Shown: positions 1-9,800 of the stretch, in pieces
Layout: each line of letters starts with the position of its first letter
How positions within the stretch are numbered: the stretch's first letter is position 1
Source: Acidobacteriota bacterium
GTDB lineage: Bacteria > Acidobacteriota > Vicinamibacteria > Vicinamibacterales > UBA8438
DNA: 42,114 nucleotides
NCBI GenBank assembly: GCA_026708265.1
Contig: JAPOVI010000327.1
Span: forward strand, 1-42,114
Direction of reading: 5' to 3'
Notes under the pieces: model-generated
Told to the model about the DNA's origin: nothing
What the model saw: the letters and a program-made list of their open reading frames with translations, nothing else
Database searches by the model: none
Position numbers and translations under genes: made by a program

Positions 1-858
1 TGTAGAGAAGGTGCCTCGATCCGTCGAGCCCAGGCCCGACTTTTTCCACGGGCTGCTAAGCGGGGTCGGGGTCGCTTCGTGACTTCTGGCGAACTGCCTC
101 GAGCCCCACGACCGGCCACCGCTGATTCGCATGTCGACACGCCTCAGCGGTCCGACTCGGTAAGCTGCTGCGCAGGGAGCCTTCCCTGTGGCCCCGCGGC
201 GAAGGATCTCGCCCCATCGCTTCCGACCACAAACGGCCACGGGGCTAATCGCGGCTTGGGTCGTAGGACCGCGAGAGTGACTAGCTCGCTCCGGAATCTC
301 GCGAGCCTCGATCCAGCCGCACACGTCATTGCGTCCCCGTCCTGCGTGCCGGTCGGCGTTCTCGCCGGCGATCTTCGTCCTCGACGACGACGCCAGGACA
401 AGAAGCGGACCCGAACAGTTTCGTACTTTATCACTGCGCTCGATAGAGGCGGCGCGTAGAGGGCCGACCATGGGTCCTTCCAGTCTCCGGCGGACACCCC
501 GCGGGCGGTTGAGGTCCGCATCGGGGCGCAGCATCACGTGGTTTCCTCGATGTGCTCGGGGAGCCCTGCCGAATCCGGTTCGGGAACGCGGGTCGAACGT
601 GGCGACGAGTCCGCATCAGTGGGCTGAAGCCGGGCGATCCACTAGTGGAGGGACGGCAATCGAACCTCGACGTGACTCCCCGGAGGGACAGGAAGAGTGA
701 CACGGATGGAGTAGATCAGGCCCGCACCGGGGAACGGAGGAGGTCCGCACACCACACCCGCGAGGTCGCGGCGCAGGCTCAAGGGCATCGGGCCGAGCGG
801 GCGGACGTTACGCCGACGGACGCGGCCGCGGTGACGGCGCGCGCCGTTTCAGCAGGCA
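1..858. other. Region without a recognisable gene
   Basis: No reading frame in this stretch resembles a known protein or shows a convincing ribosome site. Frame 2 is open from the left edge to a stop at 80-82, giving about 26 residues (ending ...DFFHGLLSGVGVAS) that could be the tail of a gene outside the window. Read on the minus strand, positions 36-60 resemble the TTAGCAGnCTGTTGAAAAA type of end seen on some insertion sequences, so an element boundary is possible but unproven. The rest, including a 12-base palindrome at 638-649, looks like degraded or non-coding sequence. It lies downstream of the minus-strand quinoprotein gene. Confidence 0.5.
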
Positions 859-2982
859 CTACTCCGGCAACGCCAACGCCACCAGCCGCGGCCCACCCCC
901 CACCGTCAGCGCGATGTACTGCCGACCGTCGACCATGTACGTCATCGGCGTGCCGATGCCGCCCGACGGCAAATCGACGGACGCCAGCTCGGTCCCGTCG
1001 GTCTTGTCGTAGGCGACCAGGCGCGGGCCGTTGTTGGTGCCGCCGGCGGTCAGGCAGTAGATGAGGAGTGTCTTCGTCAGGAGCGGGCCGTTGCTGCCGT
1101 TGTCGCCGCCGAGGGGCGGCAGGTTCAGGTGGCGCAGGCGCGGGTGGTTGCGGTAGCGGTCGCCGTTGCCGGTCGGGACCCACCAGAGGTGCTCGCCGGT
1201 GTTGAGGTCGATGGCCGTCATGCGCGAGTAGGGCGGCTTGAGCAGCGGGAGGCCCTGCGGCATCTGCGGCGTAGCCCGGATGGCGCCGCGCAGGGCGAGG
1301 CGCTGGTCCTCCGGGGCGCCGTGCGTGTAGGCGACGGTGGCGCCGAGGTCCGGGTCGGGCGCGTAGAGCGGGATGACCGTCGCCTGGTTGCGGGACGGGA
1401 TGTAGAGAATGCCGGTCTCGGGATCGACGGCCGCGCCGGCCCAGCCGGCCGTCCCACCGTCGGGGGGCCGCATCAGGGTGCCCTGCGTGCCGCCCTCGAT
1501 GGGCCGGGTGGGCGGCGTGAAGAGCGGCCCGATCACGAAGTCGCTGACCGCCTCGACGGCCAGGGCGCGGATCTCCGGGGTGAAGTCGACGAGGTCGTCG
1601 ATGGTGACGCCCTGGTAGTCGAACGGAGCCGGCTTCGTGGGGAACGGCTGCGTCGGCGAGAGGACCTCGCCGGGCATGTTCGTCTCCTGCGGCACGGGCC
1701 GCTCCTCGATCGGCCAGATCGGATCGCCGGTGGCCCGGTCGAAGACGTAGACGAAGCCCTGCTTGCTGACCTGCGCGATGGCCTGGATGGGCCGCCCGTC
1801 CACCTCCACGTCGACCAGGTTGGGGTGGGTCGGGAAGTCGTAGTCCCACAGCCCGTGGTGCACGGCCTGGAAGTGCCAGACGCGCTGCCCGGTCTCGACG
1901 TCCACCGCGACGAGCGTCTCCGAGAAGAGGTTGTCGCCGGGGCGATCCACCCCGTAGTAGTCGTTGGTCGCGGTGCCGGTCGGCAAGTACACGTGGCCGA
2001 GCTCGTCGTCCCCGGCCAGCATCGACCAGACGTTGGCGTTCCCCGAGTAGCGCCACGACTCGTTCCCCCACGTGTCGACGCCGAACTCGTCGGCGCTGTT
2101 CGGCACCGTGTGGAAGTCCCAGGCGTGCTCGCCGGTCCGCACGTCCCAGGCGCGCACCCAGCCCGGCACCGCCTCCTTGGTGATGCGCCGGTCGGCGATC
2201 TGGGAGCCGTGGATCACCTTGTCGCGGACCACGATGGGCGGCGAGTGGATGCCGTAGAGCAGCGCGTTCAGGTAGTCGCGGTCCTCGCGGGCGGCCCGCG
2301 GCAGCCCCACCATGGCGTCGACCATCCCGCTCCCGTCGGGGCCGAAGTCGGCACACGGGCGGCCGCTCGCGGCCTCGACGCAGACGACGTAGCCGTTGCC
2401 GGTGCCCCAGAAGATGCGCTCGTCGCCGGCGCCGTCGGTCCAGTAGGCGACGCCGCGCTGGCGGAACGTCCCCGTCATCGGGGTCGTGCCTTCCTCGTAG
2501 CTCTTCGGGTTGAAGACCCACAGCGTCTCGCCGGTCGTCGCGTCGACGGCCACGCCCTGCGAGAGCGGCGTGTTGAAGTAGAGGACGCCGCCCACCATGA
2601 GCGGCGTCGACTGGAAGCCGGTCGCGCTCGGCCGGTGGCCGGTGCGGTAGAGGTTGGGGGTCGCCTCTTCGAGGGCGTCGACGATGGTCGCGAGCGGCGC
2701 CGACCACTCGCCGCCGCCGGGCGTCGTCATGCTGACCTGCCGGTCGACGGTGGTCCACTCCCAGGCCAGCTCCAGGTCGGCGAAGTTGCTCGCGTCGATC
2801 TGGTCCAGCGGCGAGTACTTCTTCCCGCCGATGTCGCCCGCGTAGCTCCGCCACTCGCCGTTCGACGTATCGTAGGTCTGCCAGGGGCCGGCCGTCGTCT
2901 CCGTCTGGGCGTGCGCGATGGGCGCCGCGCAGAGCAGGGCGGCGAGCGACGACATCAGGACGAACGAGCGCAACTGGTGCAT
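859..2982 (-). CDS. Secreted PQQ-dependent dehydrogenase (quinoprotein, beta-propeller)
   Basis: This 707-residue protein looks like a pyrroloquinoline-quinone alcohol/glucose dehydrogenase that would act in the periplasm and pass electrons to the respiratory chain; the substrate cannot be told. It begins with a signal peptide (MHQLRSFVLMSSLAALLCAAPIAHAQ is cut after AHA), followed by the family opening GEWRSYAGDIGGKKYSPLDQI and repeated propeller-blade motifs with Gly-Trp or Gly-x-x-x-W endings. The HHGLWDYDFPTHPNL motif typical of quinoprotein dehydrogenases is present, and the C-terminal blade ends GGGPRLVALALPE. I see no C-terminal cytochrome c haem motif (CxxCH). The start at 2982 was chosen for the signal peptide and for the GGGAG ribosome site just upstream; the frame stays open further up without meaning. 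It is transcribed divergently from ADOP 1 across a 172-base gap. Family call is firm, substrate unknown. Confidence 0.9.
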   Translation of the reverse strand: MHQLRSFVLMSSLAALLCAAPIAHAQTETTAGPWQTYDTSNGEWRSYAGDIGGKKYSPLDQIDASNFADLELAWEWTTVDRQVSMTTPGGGEWSAPLATIVDALEEATPNLYRTGHRPSATGFQSTPLMVGGVLYFNTPLSQGVAVDATTGETLWVFNPKSYEEGTTPMTGTFRQRGVAYWTDGAGDERIFWGTGNGYVVCVEAASGRPCADFGPDGSGMVDAMVGLPRAAREDRDYLNALLYGIHSPPIVVRDKVIHGSQIADRRITKEAVPGWVRAWDVRTGEHAWDFHTVPNSADEFGVDTWGNESWRYSGNANVWSMLAGDDELGHVYLPTGTATNDYYGVDRPGDNLFSETLVAVDVETGQRVWHFQAVHHGLWDYDFPTHPNLVDVEVDGRPIQAIAQVSKQGFVYVFDRATGDPIWPIEERPVPQETNMPGEVLSPTQPFPTKPAPFDYQGVTIDDLVDFTPEIRALAVEAVSDFVIGPLFTPPTRPIEGGTQGTLMRPPDGGTAGWAGAAVDPETGILYIPSRNQATVIPLYAPDPDLGATVAYTHGAPEDQRLALRGAIRATPQMPQGLPLLKPPYSRMTAIDLNTGEHLWWVPTGNGDRYRNHPRLRHLNLPPLGGDNGSNGPLLTKTLLIYCLTAGGTNNGPRLVAYDKTDGTELASVDLPSGGIGTPMTYMVDGRQYIALTVGGGPRLVALALPE

Positions 2983-3154
2983 CGCGGGTCTCTCCCTCGA
3001 GTTTCCTTCGTCACGGCCGGCACGATGCCCGGCCCGCGCGACTGTGCATGATCGTACACCGCGGCCCGCCGGCGTGAACCCCGTTCCTCGGAACCTCGAG
3101 CGGCCGGCTCGCGTCATCACGCTCGACATCGCAGTCCGGGAGGGCAGCCCCAGC

Positions 3155-5623
3155 ATGCGGAGCATCGACGGTCTGGGTCGCGACGTGCGCGACGGCGTCC
3201 GGTCGCTGGCCCGGCGGCCGGCGTTCACGGCGGTCGCCGTCGTCTCGCTCGCGCTCGGCATCGGCGCCAACACGGCCATCTTCAGCCTCGTCAACGCCAT
3301 CTTCCTGCGCGACTCGCCGATCGAGCGGCCGGAAGAGGTGGTCAACCTCTACCTCCACCAGGCGTCGTTCGCGTACAGCTCGTTCTCCTACCCCGACTTC
3401 GAGGACGTCCGGGACGGCACCACCGAGGTGTTCAGCCACATCGGCGCCTCGCAGTTCGCGCCGGCGCACATCGACCGCGCCGAGGGCGCGGGGGTCGGCA
3501 TCGTGCCGGCGGAGGCGGTGACCGGCAACTACCTCCCGATGCTGGGGATCGAGGCCGCGCTCGGACGCACCCTGCTGCCGAGCGACGACGTCTCGCGCGG
3601 CGGGCACCCGGTGGTGATGCTCGACTACCGCTACTGGCAGACCGCCTTCGCCGGCGATCCGGACGTCGTGGGGCGGGAGATGCGCGCCGGCGGCCGGGCG
3701 TACACCGTGGTCGGGGTGGGGCCGCCCGACTTCACGGGCACCGTGCGCGGCTTCACGCCGGCGTTCTACGCACCCTACGCGATGGTGGAGGAGCTCGTCG
3801 GCGTGCGCACGTTCGACAATCGCGGAAACCACGCCCTGTTCGTCAAGGCGCGGCTCCGGCCGGGCGTCGCGCTACCGGAGGCCGAGGCCGCCGTCGGGGC
3901 GGTGGCCGCGCGGCTCACCCGGGACCGCATCGAGAACTGGGACCCGGCCGGGCAGTTCGCGCTCCTCCCCCTCACCGACGTGCTGCTCTTCCCGCCCATG
4001 GACGTCTTCATCCGGGCCGCGGCGTGGTTGCTGACGGCCGTGGTGGCGCTCGTGCTGCTGCTGGCGTGCACCAACCTCGCCAGCTTCCTGCTGGCGCGGG
4101 CGCTCGACCGGCGCAAGGAGATCGCCGTGCGCCGGGCGCTCGGCGCGTCGCGCGGGTCCCTGGTGCGGCGGCTGCTGACCGAGACCACGCTGCTCGGCCT
4201 GCTGGCCGGCGGCGCTGGCACCGGGCTCGCGGTCTGGCTGCTCCGCCTGCTGGCCACCGTGGACCTCCCGCTGCCGATCCCGGTGACGCTCGATCTCCGT
4301 CTCGACGGGCGCGTCCTCGCGTTCACGCTCGGCGTCTCGCTCGTGGCCGGCGCCCTGCTGGGCCTGGTGCCGGCGCTCCAGAGCACCCGCCCGGACGTCT
4401 CCGGCGCCCTCCGCAGCGAGAGCGCGGGGGGCGGGCAGCCCGGACAACTCCGCTGGCGCAACGCCCTGGTCGTCGCGCAGCTCACGATCTCGCTGGTGCT
4501 GCTCGTCGGGGCCGGGCTCTTCCTGCGCAGCTTCCAGCAGGTGCAGGCGGTCGATCCCGGCTTCGGCCGCGAGCCGACCGCCCTCCTGACCTTCCTGACG
4601 CCGGCCACCCGCTTCACGCCGGACGAGGCGCGCGTCTACACCCGGCGCCTGCTCGACCGCTTCCGCGAGCTGCCCGGCGTCGAGGCGGTCGGGGCGATCA
4701 GCCGCCTGCACCTGAATCCGCTGAGCACCCGGACGAGCGACTTCAACGTCGCCGGCTTCGAGCCGCCGGACGATCGCGGCACCTTCGTCGCGGACCGGGC
4801 CGAGGTCGACCCCGGGTTCTTCGAGGCGGCGGGCATCGAGATCGTCCGCGGCCGCAACTTCCGCGACGCCGACCGGCCGGACACGCAGCCCGTCGTCATC
4901 GTCAGCGAGGCAATGGCCCGGCGCTTCTGGGAGGACGGCGACGCGGTCGGCCGCCTGGTCCGCCGGCCCGACGACGACGATCCCCCCTGGCTGGTCGTCG
5001 GCGTGGCCGCCGACGCGACGGTGCGGACCCTCGGTGAGGCGCCGCGCAACCTGGTCTACCTGCCCTACTCGCAGCGGCTCGCGCGCTCCCTGACGGTCGT
5101 GGCGCGGACGTCGACCGACCCGGAGCGGACGGCGCTCGCGCTCCTGAGCGCCGGGCGCGAGGTGGACCCCGACCTGTGGGTCTTCGAGACGGGGACGATG
5201 GACCGCCACCTCGCGTTGATGCGGCTCCCGCAGCGGCTCTCCGCCTTCGTCCTGTCCGCCTTCGGGGTGCTGGCCCTGGCGCTGGCCGCCATCGGCCTCT
5301 ACGGCGTCGTCAGCCACGGCGTCTCGCAGCGCACGCAGGAGATCGGCATCCGCATGGCGCTCGGCGCCGACGGCCCCCGCGTCATCCGGCTGCTCGTCGC
5401 GGGCGGCCTCCGACTGGTGGTCGCGGGCGGTGCGCTCGGGCTGGTCCTCGCGCTCGTCGCGGCCCGCCTGCTGGGCGGGCTGCTGTTCGAGGTCGGCACG
5501 CTCGACCCGCTGACGTTCGTCGGCGTCCCGCTCGTCCTCGCCGCCGCCGCGCTGCTCGCCGCGTACCTTCCGGCCCGCCGCGCCAGCCGCGTCCACCCGG
5601 TCACCGCGCTGCGGACGGACTGA
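3155..5623 (+). CDS. ADOP-family ABC permease (FtsX/MacB-like), copy 1
   Basis: An 822-residue inner-membrane permease of the acidobacterial duplicated orphan permease family: two MacB/FtsX units in one chain. The first membrane helix is at about 22-44 (SLALGIGANTAIFSLVN), followed by a periplasmic MacB-like domain, an FtsX block at about 285-400 (LLACTNLASFLLARALDRR), a second entry helix near 435-455, a second periplasmic domain and a last FtsX block from about 694 to the end (RRASRVHPVTALRTD). Such proteins usually lack a partner ATPase gene, and their substrate is unknown. The start at 3155 is preceded by GGGAGGGCAG and matches the start of copy 2. It lacks the roughly 85-residue cytoplasmic prefix seen in copy 3. 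The central part (4155-4546) is base-for-base identical to copy 2. Confidence 0.9.
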   Translation: MRSIDGLGRDVRDGVRSLARRPAFTAVAVVSLALGIGANTAIFSLVNAIFLRDSPIERPEEVVNLYLHQASFAYSSFSYPDFEDVRDGTTEVFSHIGASQFAPAHIDRAEGAGVGIVPAEAVTGNYLPMLGIEAALGRTLLPSDDVSRGGHPVVMLDYRYWQTAFAGDPDVVGREMRAGGRAYTVVGVGPPDFTGTVRGFTPAFYAPYAMVEELVGVRTFDNRGNHALFVKARLRPGVALPEAEAAVGAVAARLTRDRIENWDPAGQFALLPLTDVLLFPPMDVFIRAAAWLLTAVVALVLLLACTNLASFLLARALDRRKEIAVRRALGASRGSLVRRLLTETTLLGLLAGGAGTGLAVWLLRLLATVDLPLPIPVTLDLRLDGRVLAFTLGVSLVAGALLGLVPALQSTRPDVSGALRSESAGGGQPGQLRWRNALVVAQLTISLVLLVGAGLFLRSFQQVQAVDPGFGREPTALLTFLTPATRFTPDEARVYTRRLLDRFRELPGVEAVGAISRLHLNPLSTRTSDFNVAGFEPPDDRGTFVADRAEVDPGFFEAAGIEIVRGRNFRDADRPDTQPVVIVSEAMARRFWEDGDAVGRLVRRPDDDDPPWLVVGVAADATVRTLGEAPRNLVYLPYSQRLARSLTVVARTSTDPERTALALLSAGREVDPDLWVFETGTMDRHLALMRLPQRLSAFVLSAFGVLALALAAIGLYGVVSHGVSQRTQEIGIRMALGADGPRVIRLLVAGGLRLVVAGGALGLVLALVAARLLGGLLFEVGTLDPLTFVGVPLVLAAAALLAAYLPARRASRVHPVTALRTD
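4155..4546 (+). repeat. 392-base perfect repeat shared with ADOP copy 2
   Basis: These 392 bases are identical, by direct base-by-base comparison, to 31190-31581 in the second ADOP gene. The sequence just outside both ends differs at many third positions (for example five differences in the 48 bases before it). The tract covers the end of the first FtsX block and the second entry helix, and its sharp borders suggest recent gene conversion. Confidence 0.9.
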
Positions 5624-5679
5624 CGGCCGGCGGCGGCGATCCCCCCTTGCCTCCGAACGCTCACCAAAGTGGCAGCATC

Positions 5680-5709
5680 TGTCGCCCAATTGTCAGATCG
5701 TCTCCGGTA
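5680..5709 (+). promoter_or_regulatory. Candidate shared regulatory motif upstream of the desaturase/export operon
   Basis: The core TTGTCAGA-N7-CGGTA at 5690-5709 also occurs upstream of the precursor operon on the minus strand (21451-21470), with the same 7-base spacing. The preceding ten bases also largely agree (T-purine-TCGCC-x-A-x). In total 20 of 30 positions match without gaps. It lies 56 bases before the preferred GTG start. No convincing sigma-70 -10 element follows TTGTCA at 16-18 bases, so this may be an activator site or an alternative-sigma element. Confidence 0.5.
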
Positions 5710-5765
5710 TGGTCATTCGTCGAGTGTTCGTCGCACCGGAACACCGGCCGTACGGAGGCGGTACA

Positions 5766-6830
5766 GTGGCTCGCACGTCCGCCGGCGCGATACCCGGCGC
5801 CCTCGACACGCTGCTCCGCAACGCGATCTCGCAGCAACGCGGGAGAGCCATCCTGGCGCCGTACGAGAGGCCGGACAACCGTCGCAGCCTGCTGCAACTG
5901 ACCGTCACCCTGGCGTTGTACGGCGTCGCGTGGGCCGCTCTGCTCCGGAGCGCCGAGGTCGGCTACTGGCTGACCGCGATCGTCGCGGTGCCGGCCGCGG
6001 GTCTGATGGTGCGGCTGATCATCATTCAACATGACTGCAGTCACGGCTCGTACTTCACGTCGCAGCGGGTGTGCAACGCCGTCGGCAGGGTGGTCGCGGG
6101 GCTGGTGCTGACGCCCTACGACTACATGAAGAGGATTCACGTAGCGCACCACTCCCACTCCGGCAACCTGGACAACCGCCTGGGCGGCGACATCCCCACG
6201 CTCACGGTCGCCGAGTACCGCGCGCTGGGGTGGTGGGGTCGGCTGGCGTACCGCCTGCAACGGAACCCCTGGACGATGCTGGGCGTCCTGGTTCCGGCGC
6301 AGTTCCTGTTCGTGCACCGTTTTCCCGCGCCCGCGCCGCGTTCCTGGGCGCGGGAATGGCGCTCGGTATGGTGGACCAACGCGGCCCTGGCCGCAGTGCT
6401 GGTGGGCGTCTGGCTTGCCGCGGGAGTTGAGCTTCTCGTGCGGGTCGTGATCATCCAGGGTCTGATCACGCTGTATGCAGGCGCCTTCTCCGGCTTGATT
6501 ACCCACACCCAGCATCAGTTCGAGCATGCCTACTGGCGCCGGTCGGACGAGTGGGACTTCTTCGACGCCGGGTTGCGGGGCTCGGCCTGGCTCGCACTCC
6601 CCAGACCCCTGCAGTGGCTGACGGCCAGCATCGGCCTGCACCACGTGCACCATCTGAGCACCCGCATTCCCAACTACCGCCTGCAGCGTTGTCACGACGA
6701 GAATCCGGCATTGTGGTCCGCCCACCGGATCACGTTGTGGCAGGCGTTCAAGGCCCTGCCCCTGGCGCTCTGGGACGAACGGCGCGGCGCGTTGATCTCC
6801 TTCGGCGAATACCGCCGCCAATGGCCCTGA
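5766..6830 (+). CDS. Membrane fatty-acid desaturase
   Basis: A 354-residue integral-membrane di-iron desaturase that should introduce a double bond into an acyl chain. From the chosen start the histidine boxes are HDCSH at 89-93, HVAHH at 125-129 and HHVHH at 292-296, with a further His-rich HTQHQFEH at 247-254. Hydrophobic helices flank them, as expected for the DesA-like fold. The GTG at 5766 was chosen because GGAGG lies 7 bases before it; an ATG at 5709 would add 19 residues but has no ribosome site and overlaps the shared upstream motif. The gene overlaps the next (RND) gene by 10 bases, so it is translated with the export genes. Its place at the head of an NHLP export operon suggests that an unsaturated lipid is part of, or a target of, the product; this is inference. 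Confidence 0.88.
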   Translation: MARTSAGAIPGALDTLLRNAISQQRGRAILAPYERPDNRRSLLQLTVTLALYGVAWAALLRSAEVGYWLTAIVAVPAAGLMVRLIIIQHDCSHGSYFTSQRVCNAVGRVVAGLVLTPYDYMKRIHVAHHSHSGNLDNRLGGDIPTLTVAEYRALGWWGRLAYRLQRNPWTMLGVLVPAQFLFVHRFPAPAPRSWAREWRSVWWTNAALAAVLVGVWLAAGVELLVRVVIIQGLITLYAGAFSGLITHTQHQFEHAYWRRSDEWDFFDAGLRGSAWLALPRPLQWLTASIGLHHVHHLSTRIPNYRLQRCHDENPALWSAHRITLWQAFKALPLALWDERRGALISFGEYRRQWP

Positions 6831-9800
6831 ACGGCGGCATCGCGTGGCTGGCCCGCAACCCCGTCGCCGCCAACCTCCTCATGGTCCTCATCGTGGCGGC
6901 CGGCCTGGTGGCGGCCACGGAGATCGTCGACGAGGCATTCCCGCAAGCCAATCTCGACGTGATCGGCATCGACGTGCCCTATCTCGGGGCGGCGCCCGAG
7001 GATGTGGAGGCAGGGGTCGTCCTGCGGGTCGAGGAGGCCGTCCGGAACATCCCGGGCATCAGGCAGATCCAGTCGACGGCGAGCCCGGGCAACGCGTCCG
7101 TCCTGCTCAGTCTCGAGCTCGGCGCCGACGCCGAGCGCGTGCTGGACGAGGTGACGGCCGCCGTTCGGGCGATCACCACGTTTCCGGCCGCCACCGAAGA
7201 GCCGATCATCCGCAAGCCGATCGTCCGCAATCAGGTTCTCGTCATCGCCGTCTCCGGCACCGTCGACACCGCCACCCTGAAGTCGATCGCCGAACAGGTA
7301 CGCGACGAGCTGCTCATTCTGCCGGAGGTCAGTCAGGTAGATGTAGCCGGCGCTCCACCGTATGAGATCTCCATCGAGGTGTCGGAGGCGGCGCTGCGCA
7401 CGTACGAACTGACGTTCGACGACGTGAGCGACGCGGTGCGGCGTTCCTCCATCGACATTCCCGGCGGCTCGGTGCGCAGCGAACGGGCGGAGATCCTGCT
7501 GCGCACCACGGGGCAGGCCTACCGGGGAGCCGAGTACGAGAGGCTCGTGCTGCTGGCTCGGCCCGACGGCACCCGCCTGCTGCTGGGTGACGTGGCGACC
7601 GTGGTCGACGGTTTCGCCGAGACGGAGCAGTTCGCCCGCTTCAATCAGGCTCCGGCCGTCATGCTCTACGTCTTCCGGTCCGGCAGCCAGAGCACGATGG
7701 ACGCCTCGGCCGCGGTGCACGACTACATCGACCGCGTCCGCCCGCGGCTGCCCGACGGCATCGCACTGACCATCTGGCAGGATCAGTCGCTGGCCGTCGA
7801 CGACCGACTGGCGATCATGCTCCGGAACGGCGCCGCGGGGCTGGTGCTGGTCCTCGTCGTGCTGACGTTGTTCCTCGAAGTTCGGCTCGCCTTCTGGGTC
7901 AGCCTCGGAATCCCGATCGCGTTCCTCGGGGCCATCGCGCTGATGCCGGGGCTGGGCGTGTCGATGAACATGGTCTCGAGCTTCGCGTTCCTGCTGGTGC
8001 TCGGGATCGTCGTCGACGACGCCATCATCGTCGGCGAGAACATCTACCGTCATCAACGAGAACGGGCGGACGGTCTGCGCGGCGCCGTGGAGGGGGTGCG
8101 CGAGATCTGCCGGCCCGTCATCTTCGCGGTCCTGACGACGGTGGTGGCGTTTCTGCCGCTGCTGTTCGTGCCCGGCCTCGCGGGGGACATGTTCGGGGTC
8201 ATTCCCCTCGTCGTCGTTCCCTGCCTGCTCTTCTCGCTGCTCGAATCGCTGGGCATCCTGCCTGCCCACCTGGCGCACACCCGCCGGCGGCGGGCCGCCG
8301 GCTCGTGGTTCCGGTTTCAGCAGCGCATCGCGGACGGGCTCGTGTGGGTCGCCCGGTCGGTCTACGAGCCGATGCTCGAAGTGGCGTTGCGCTGGCGGTA
8401 CGTCACCGTGGCGATCGGGATCGCCACCCTGACCCTGACCGGGGCCCTCGTCCTGAGCGGCCGGCTCGCCTTCCGGTTCTTCCCGTCCGTCGAGTCGGAG
8501 TTCATTACGGTCGCGGTGACGATGCCGCTGGGCACGCCGATGCAGGCCACGCTGCAGGCGGTCGCGAAGTTCGAGGCCGGCGCCTCGCGGCTGCGCGCCG
8601 GGCTGGAAGAAGAGACCGGCCGGGACCACTTCCGGCACGTGGCGACCATCGTCGGCGACCAGCCGTTGGCGGCGGGGAGCGCCAGCCCCACGGGGCGGAT
8701 GGACAGCCCCGCCGCCAACGCGCCGCACCTGGCCGAGGTCACGGTGGAGCTCGCGTCTCCGGAGTATCGCTCGTACACGAGCGAGGAGCTCGGCATTCTG
8801 TGGCTCGAGCACACCGGCGCCGTCCCGGAAGCCGACTCGGTGGCCCTCACTGCGTCCCTGATGAGCACGAGCGAGTCCGTCTACGTGGAGCTTGCCGGGG
8901 CGGACCTCGATGCGCTGCGTTCCGCCGCCGCGGCCCTGGCGGGCCGCCTGGCGGAGTATGCGGGTGTCTACGAGATCGCCGATTCGTTCCGCAGCGCGAG
9001 GGCGGAGATGCGGCTCGACATCCGGCCCGCGGCGGAAACGCTGGGGCTGCGCCGGGAGGACCTCGGCCGCCAGGTGCGGCAGGCGTTCTACGGCGAGGAG
9101 GCGCAGCGCATCCAGCGCGGCCGGGACGACATCCGCGTCATGGTGCGCTATCCGCGCGACGACAGACGGTCGCTCGGCACTCTCGAGAACATGCGCATCC
9201 GCGCGCCGAACGGCGGGCAGGTGCCGTTCGGTCAGGTGGCGCGACTGGAGGTGGCGCGCGGCCTGACGTCGATTGCGCGCGTCGACGGCAACCGCACCGT
9301 GGATGTGACCGCGTCGGTGGACCCGCAGCTCGCTTCCACCGGGGCGATCGTCGCCGACCTGCGCGAACGCATACTCCCCGAGGTGCTTGCCGACTTCCCG
9401 GGCGTGCGCCACAGCTTCGAGGGCGCCCAGGCCGAGCAGCAGGAGACCATGAGCGCGCTGATGACCGGGTTCGTCCTCGCTCTGATCGCGATCTTCGGGC
9501 TGCTCGCCATCCCGCTGCGATCGTACATCCAGCCGGTCATCGTCATGGGCGCCATCCCGTTCGCCTTCGTCGGCGCGTTCTGGGGCCACCTGCTGCTGGG
9601 GATCGCACTGTCGTTCACGTCGCTGTTCGGCCTGGTGGCCCTGACCGGGGTGGTGGTCAACGACAGTCTGATCATGGTCGACTTCATCAACCGGGCGCGG
9701 GCACGACGGTCAGGCGGCCTCGCGCAGGCGATTCGGGAGGCGGGCAGCCGGCGGTTCCGCCCCATCCTGCTGACGTCGCTGACCACGTTCGTGGGGCTCG

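Noticed and set aside
79..459. 126-residue plus-strand frame in the gene-free left region
   Set aside because: No ribosome site, low-complexity composition and no known similarity.
636..650. GATCCACTAGTGG resembling a cloning-vector polylinker
   Set aside because: Match is too short and the flanks do not continue as vector; it is a simple 12-base palindrome.
650..672. T-loop-like sequence GGTTCGATTGCC on the minus strand, suggesting a tRNA end
   Set aside because: The flanking bases do not pair as a T-stem and no anticodon arm or acceptor stem could be drawn.
1129..3051. Long open frame on the plus strand opposite the quinoprotein gene
   Set aside because: Arg/Val/Gly-rich shadow caused by high GC in codon third positions; no motif, and the minus frame has a clear signal peptide and family motifs.
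3872..5689. Long minus-strand frame opposite ADOP 1 (similar ones oppose ADOP 2 and 3)
   Set aside because: Same composition effect; rich in Arg, Gln and Glu without recognisable domains, and repeated opposite each ADOP copy.
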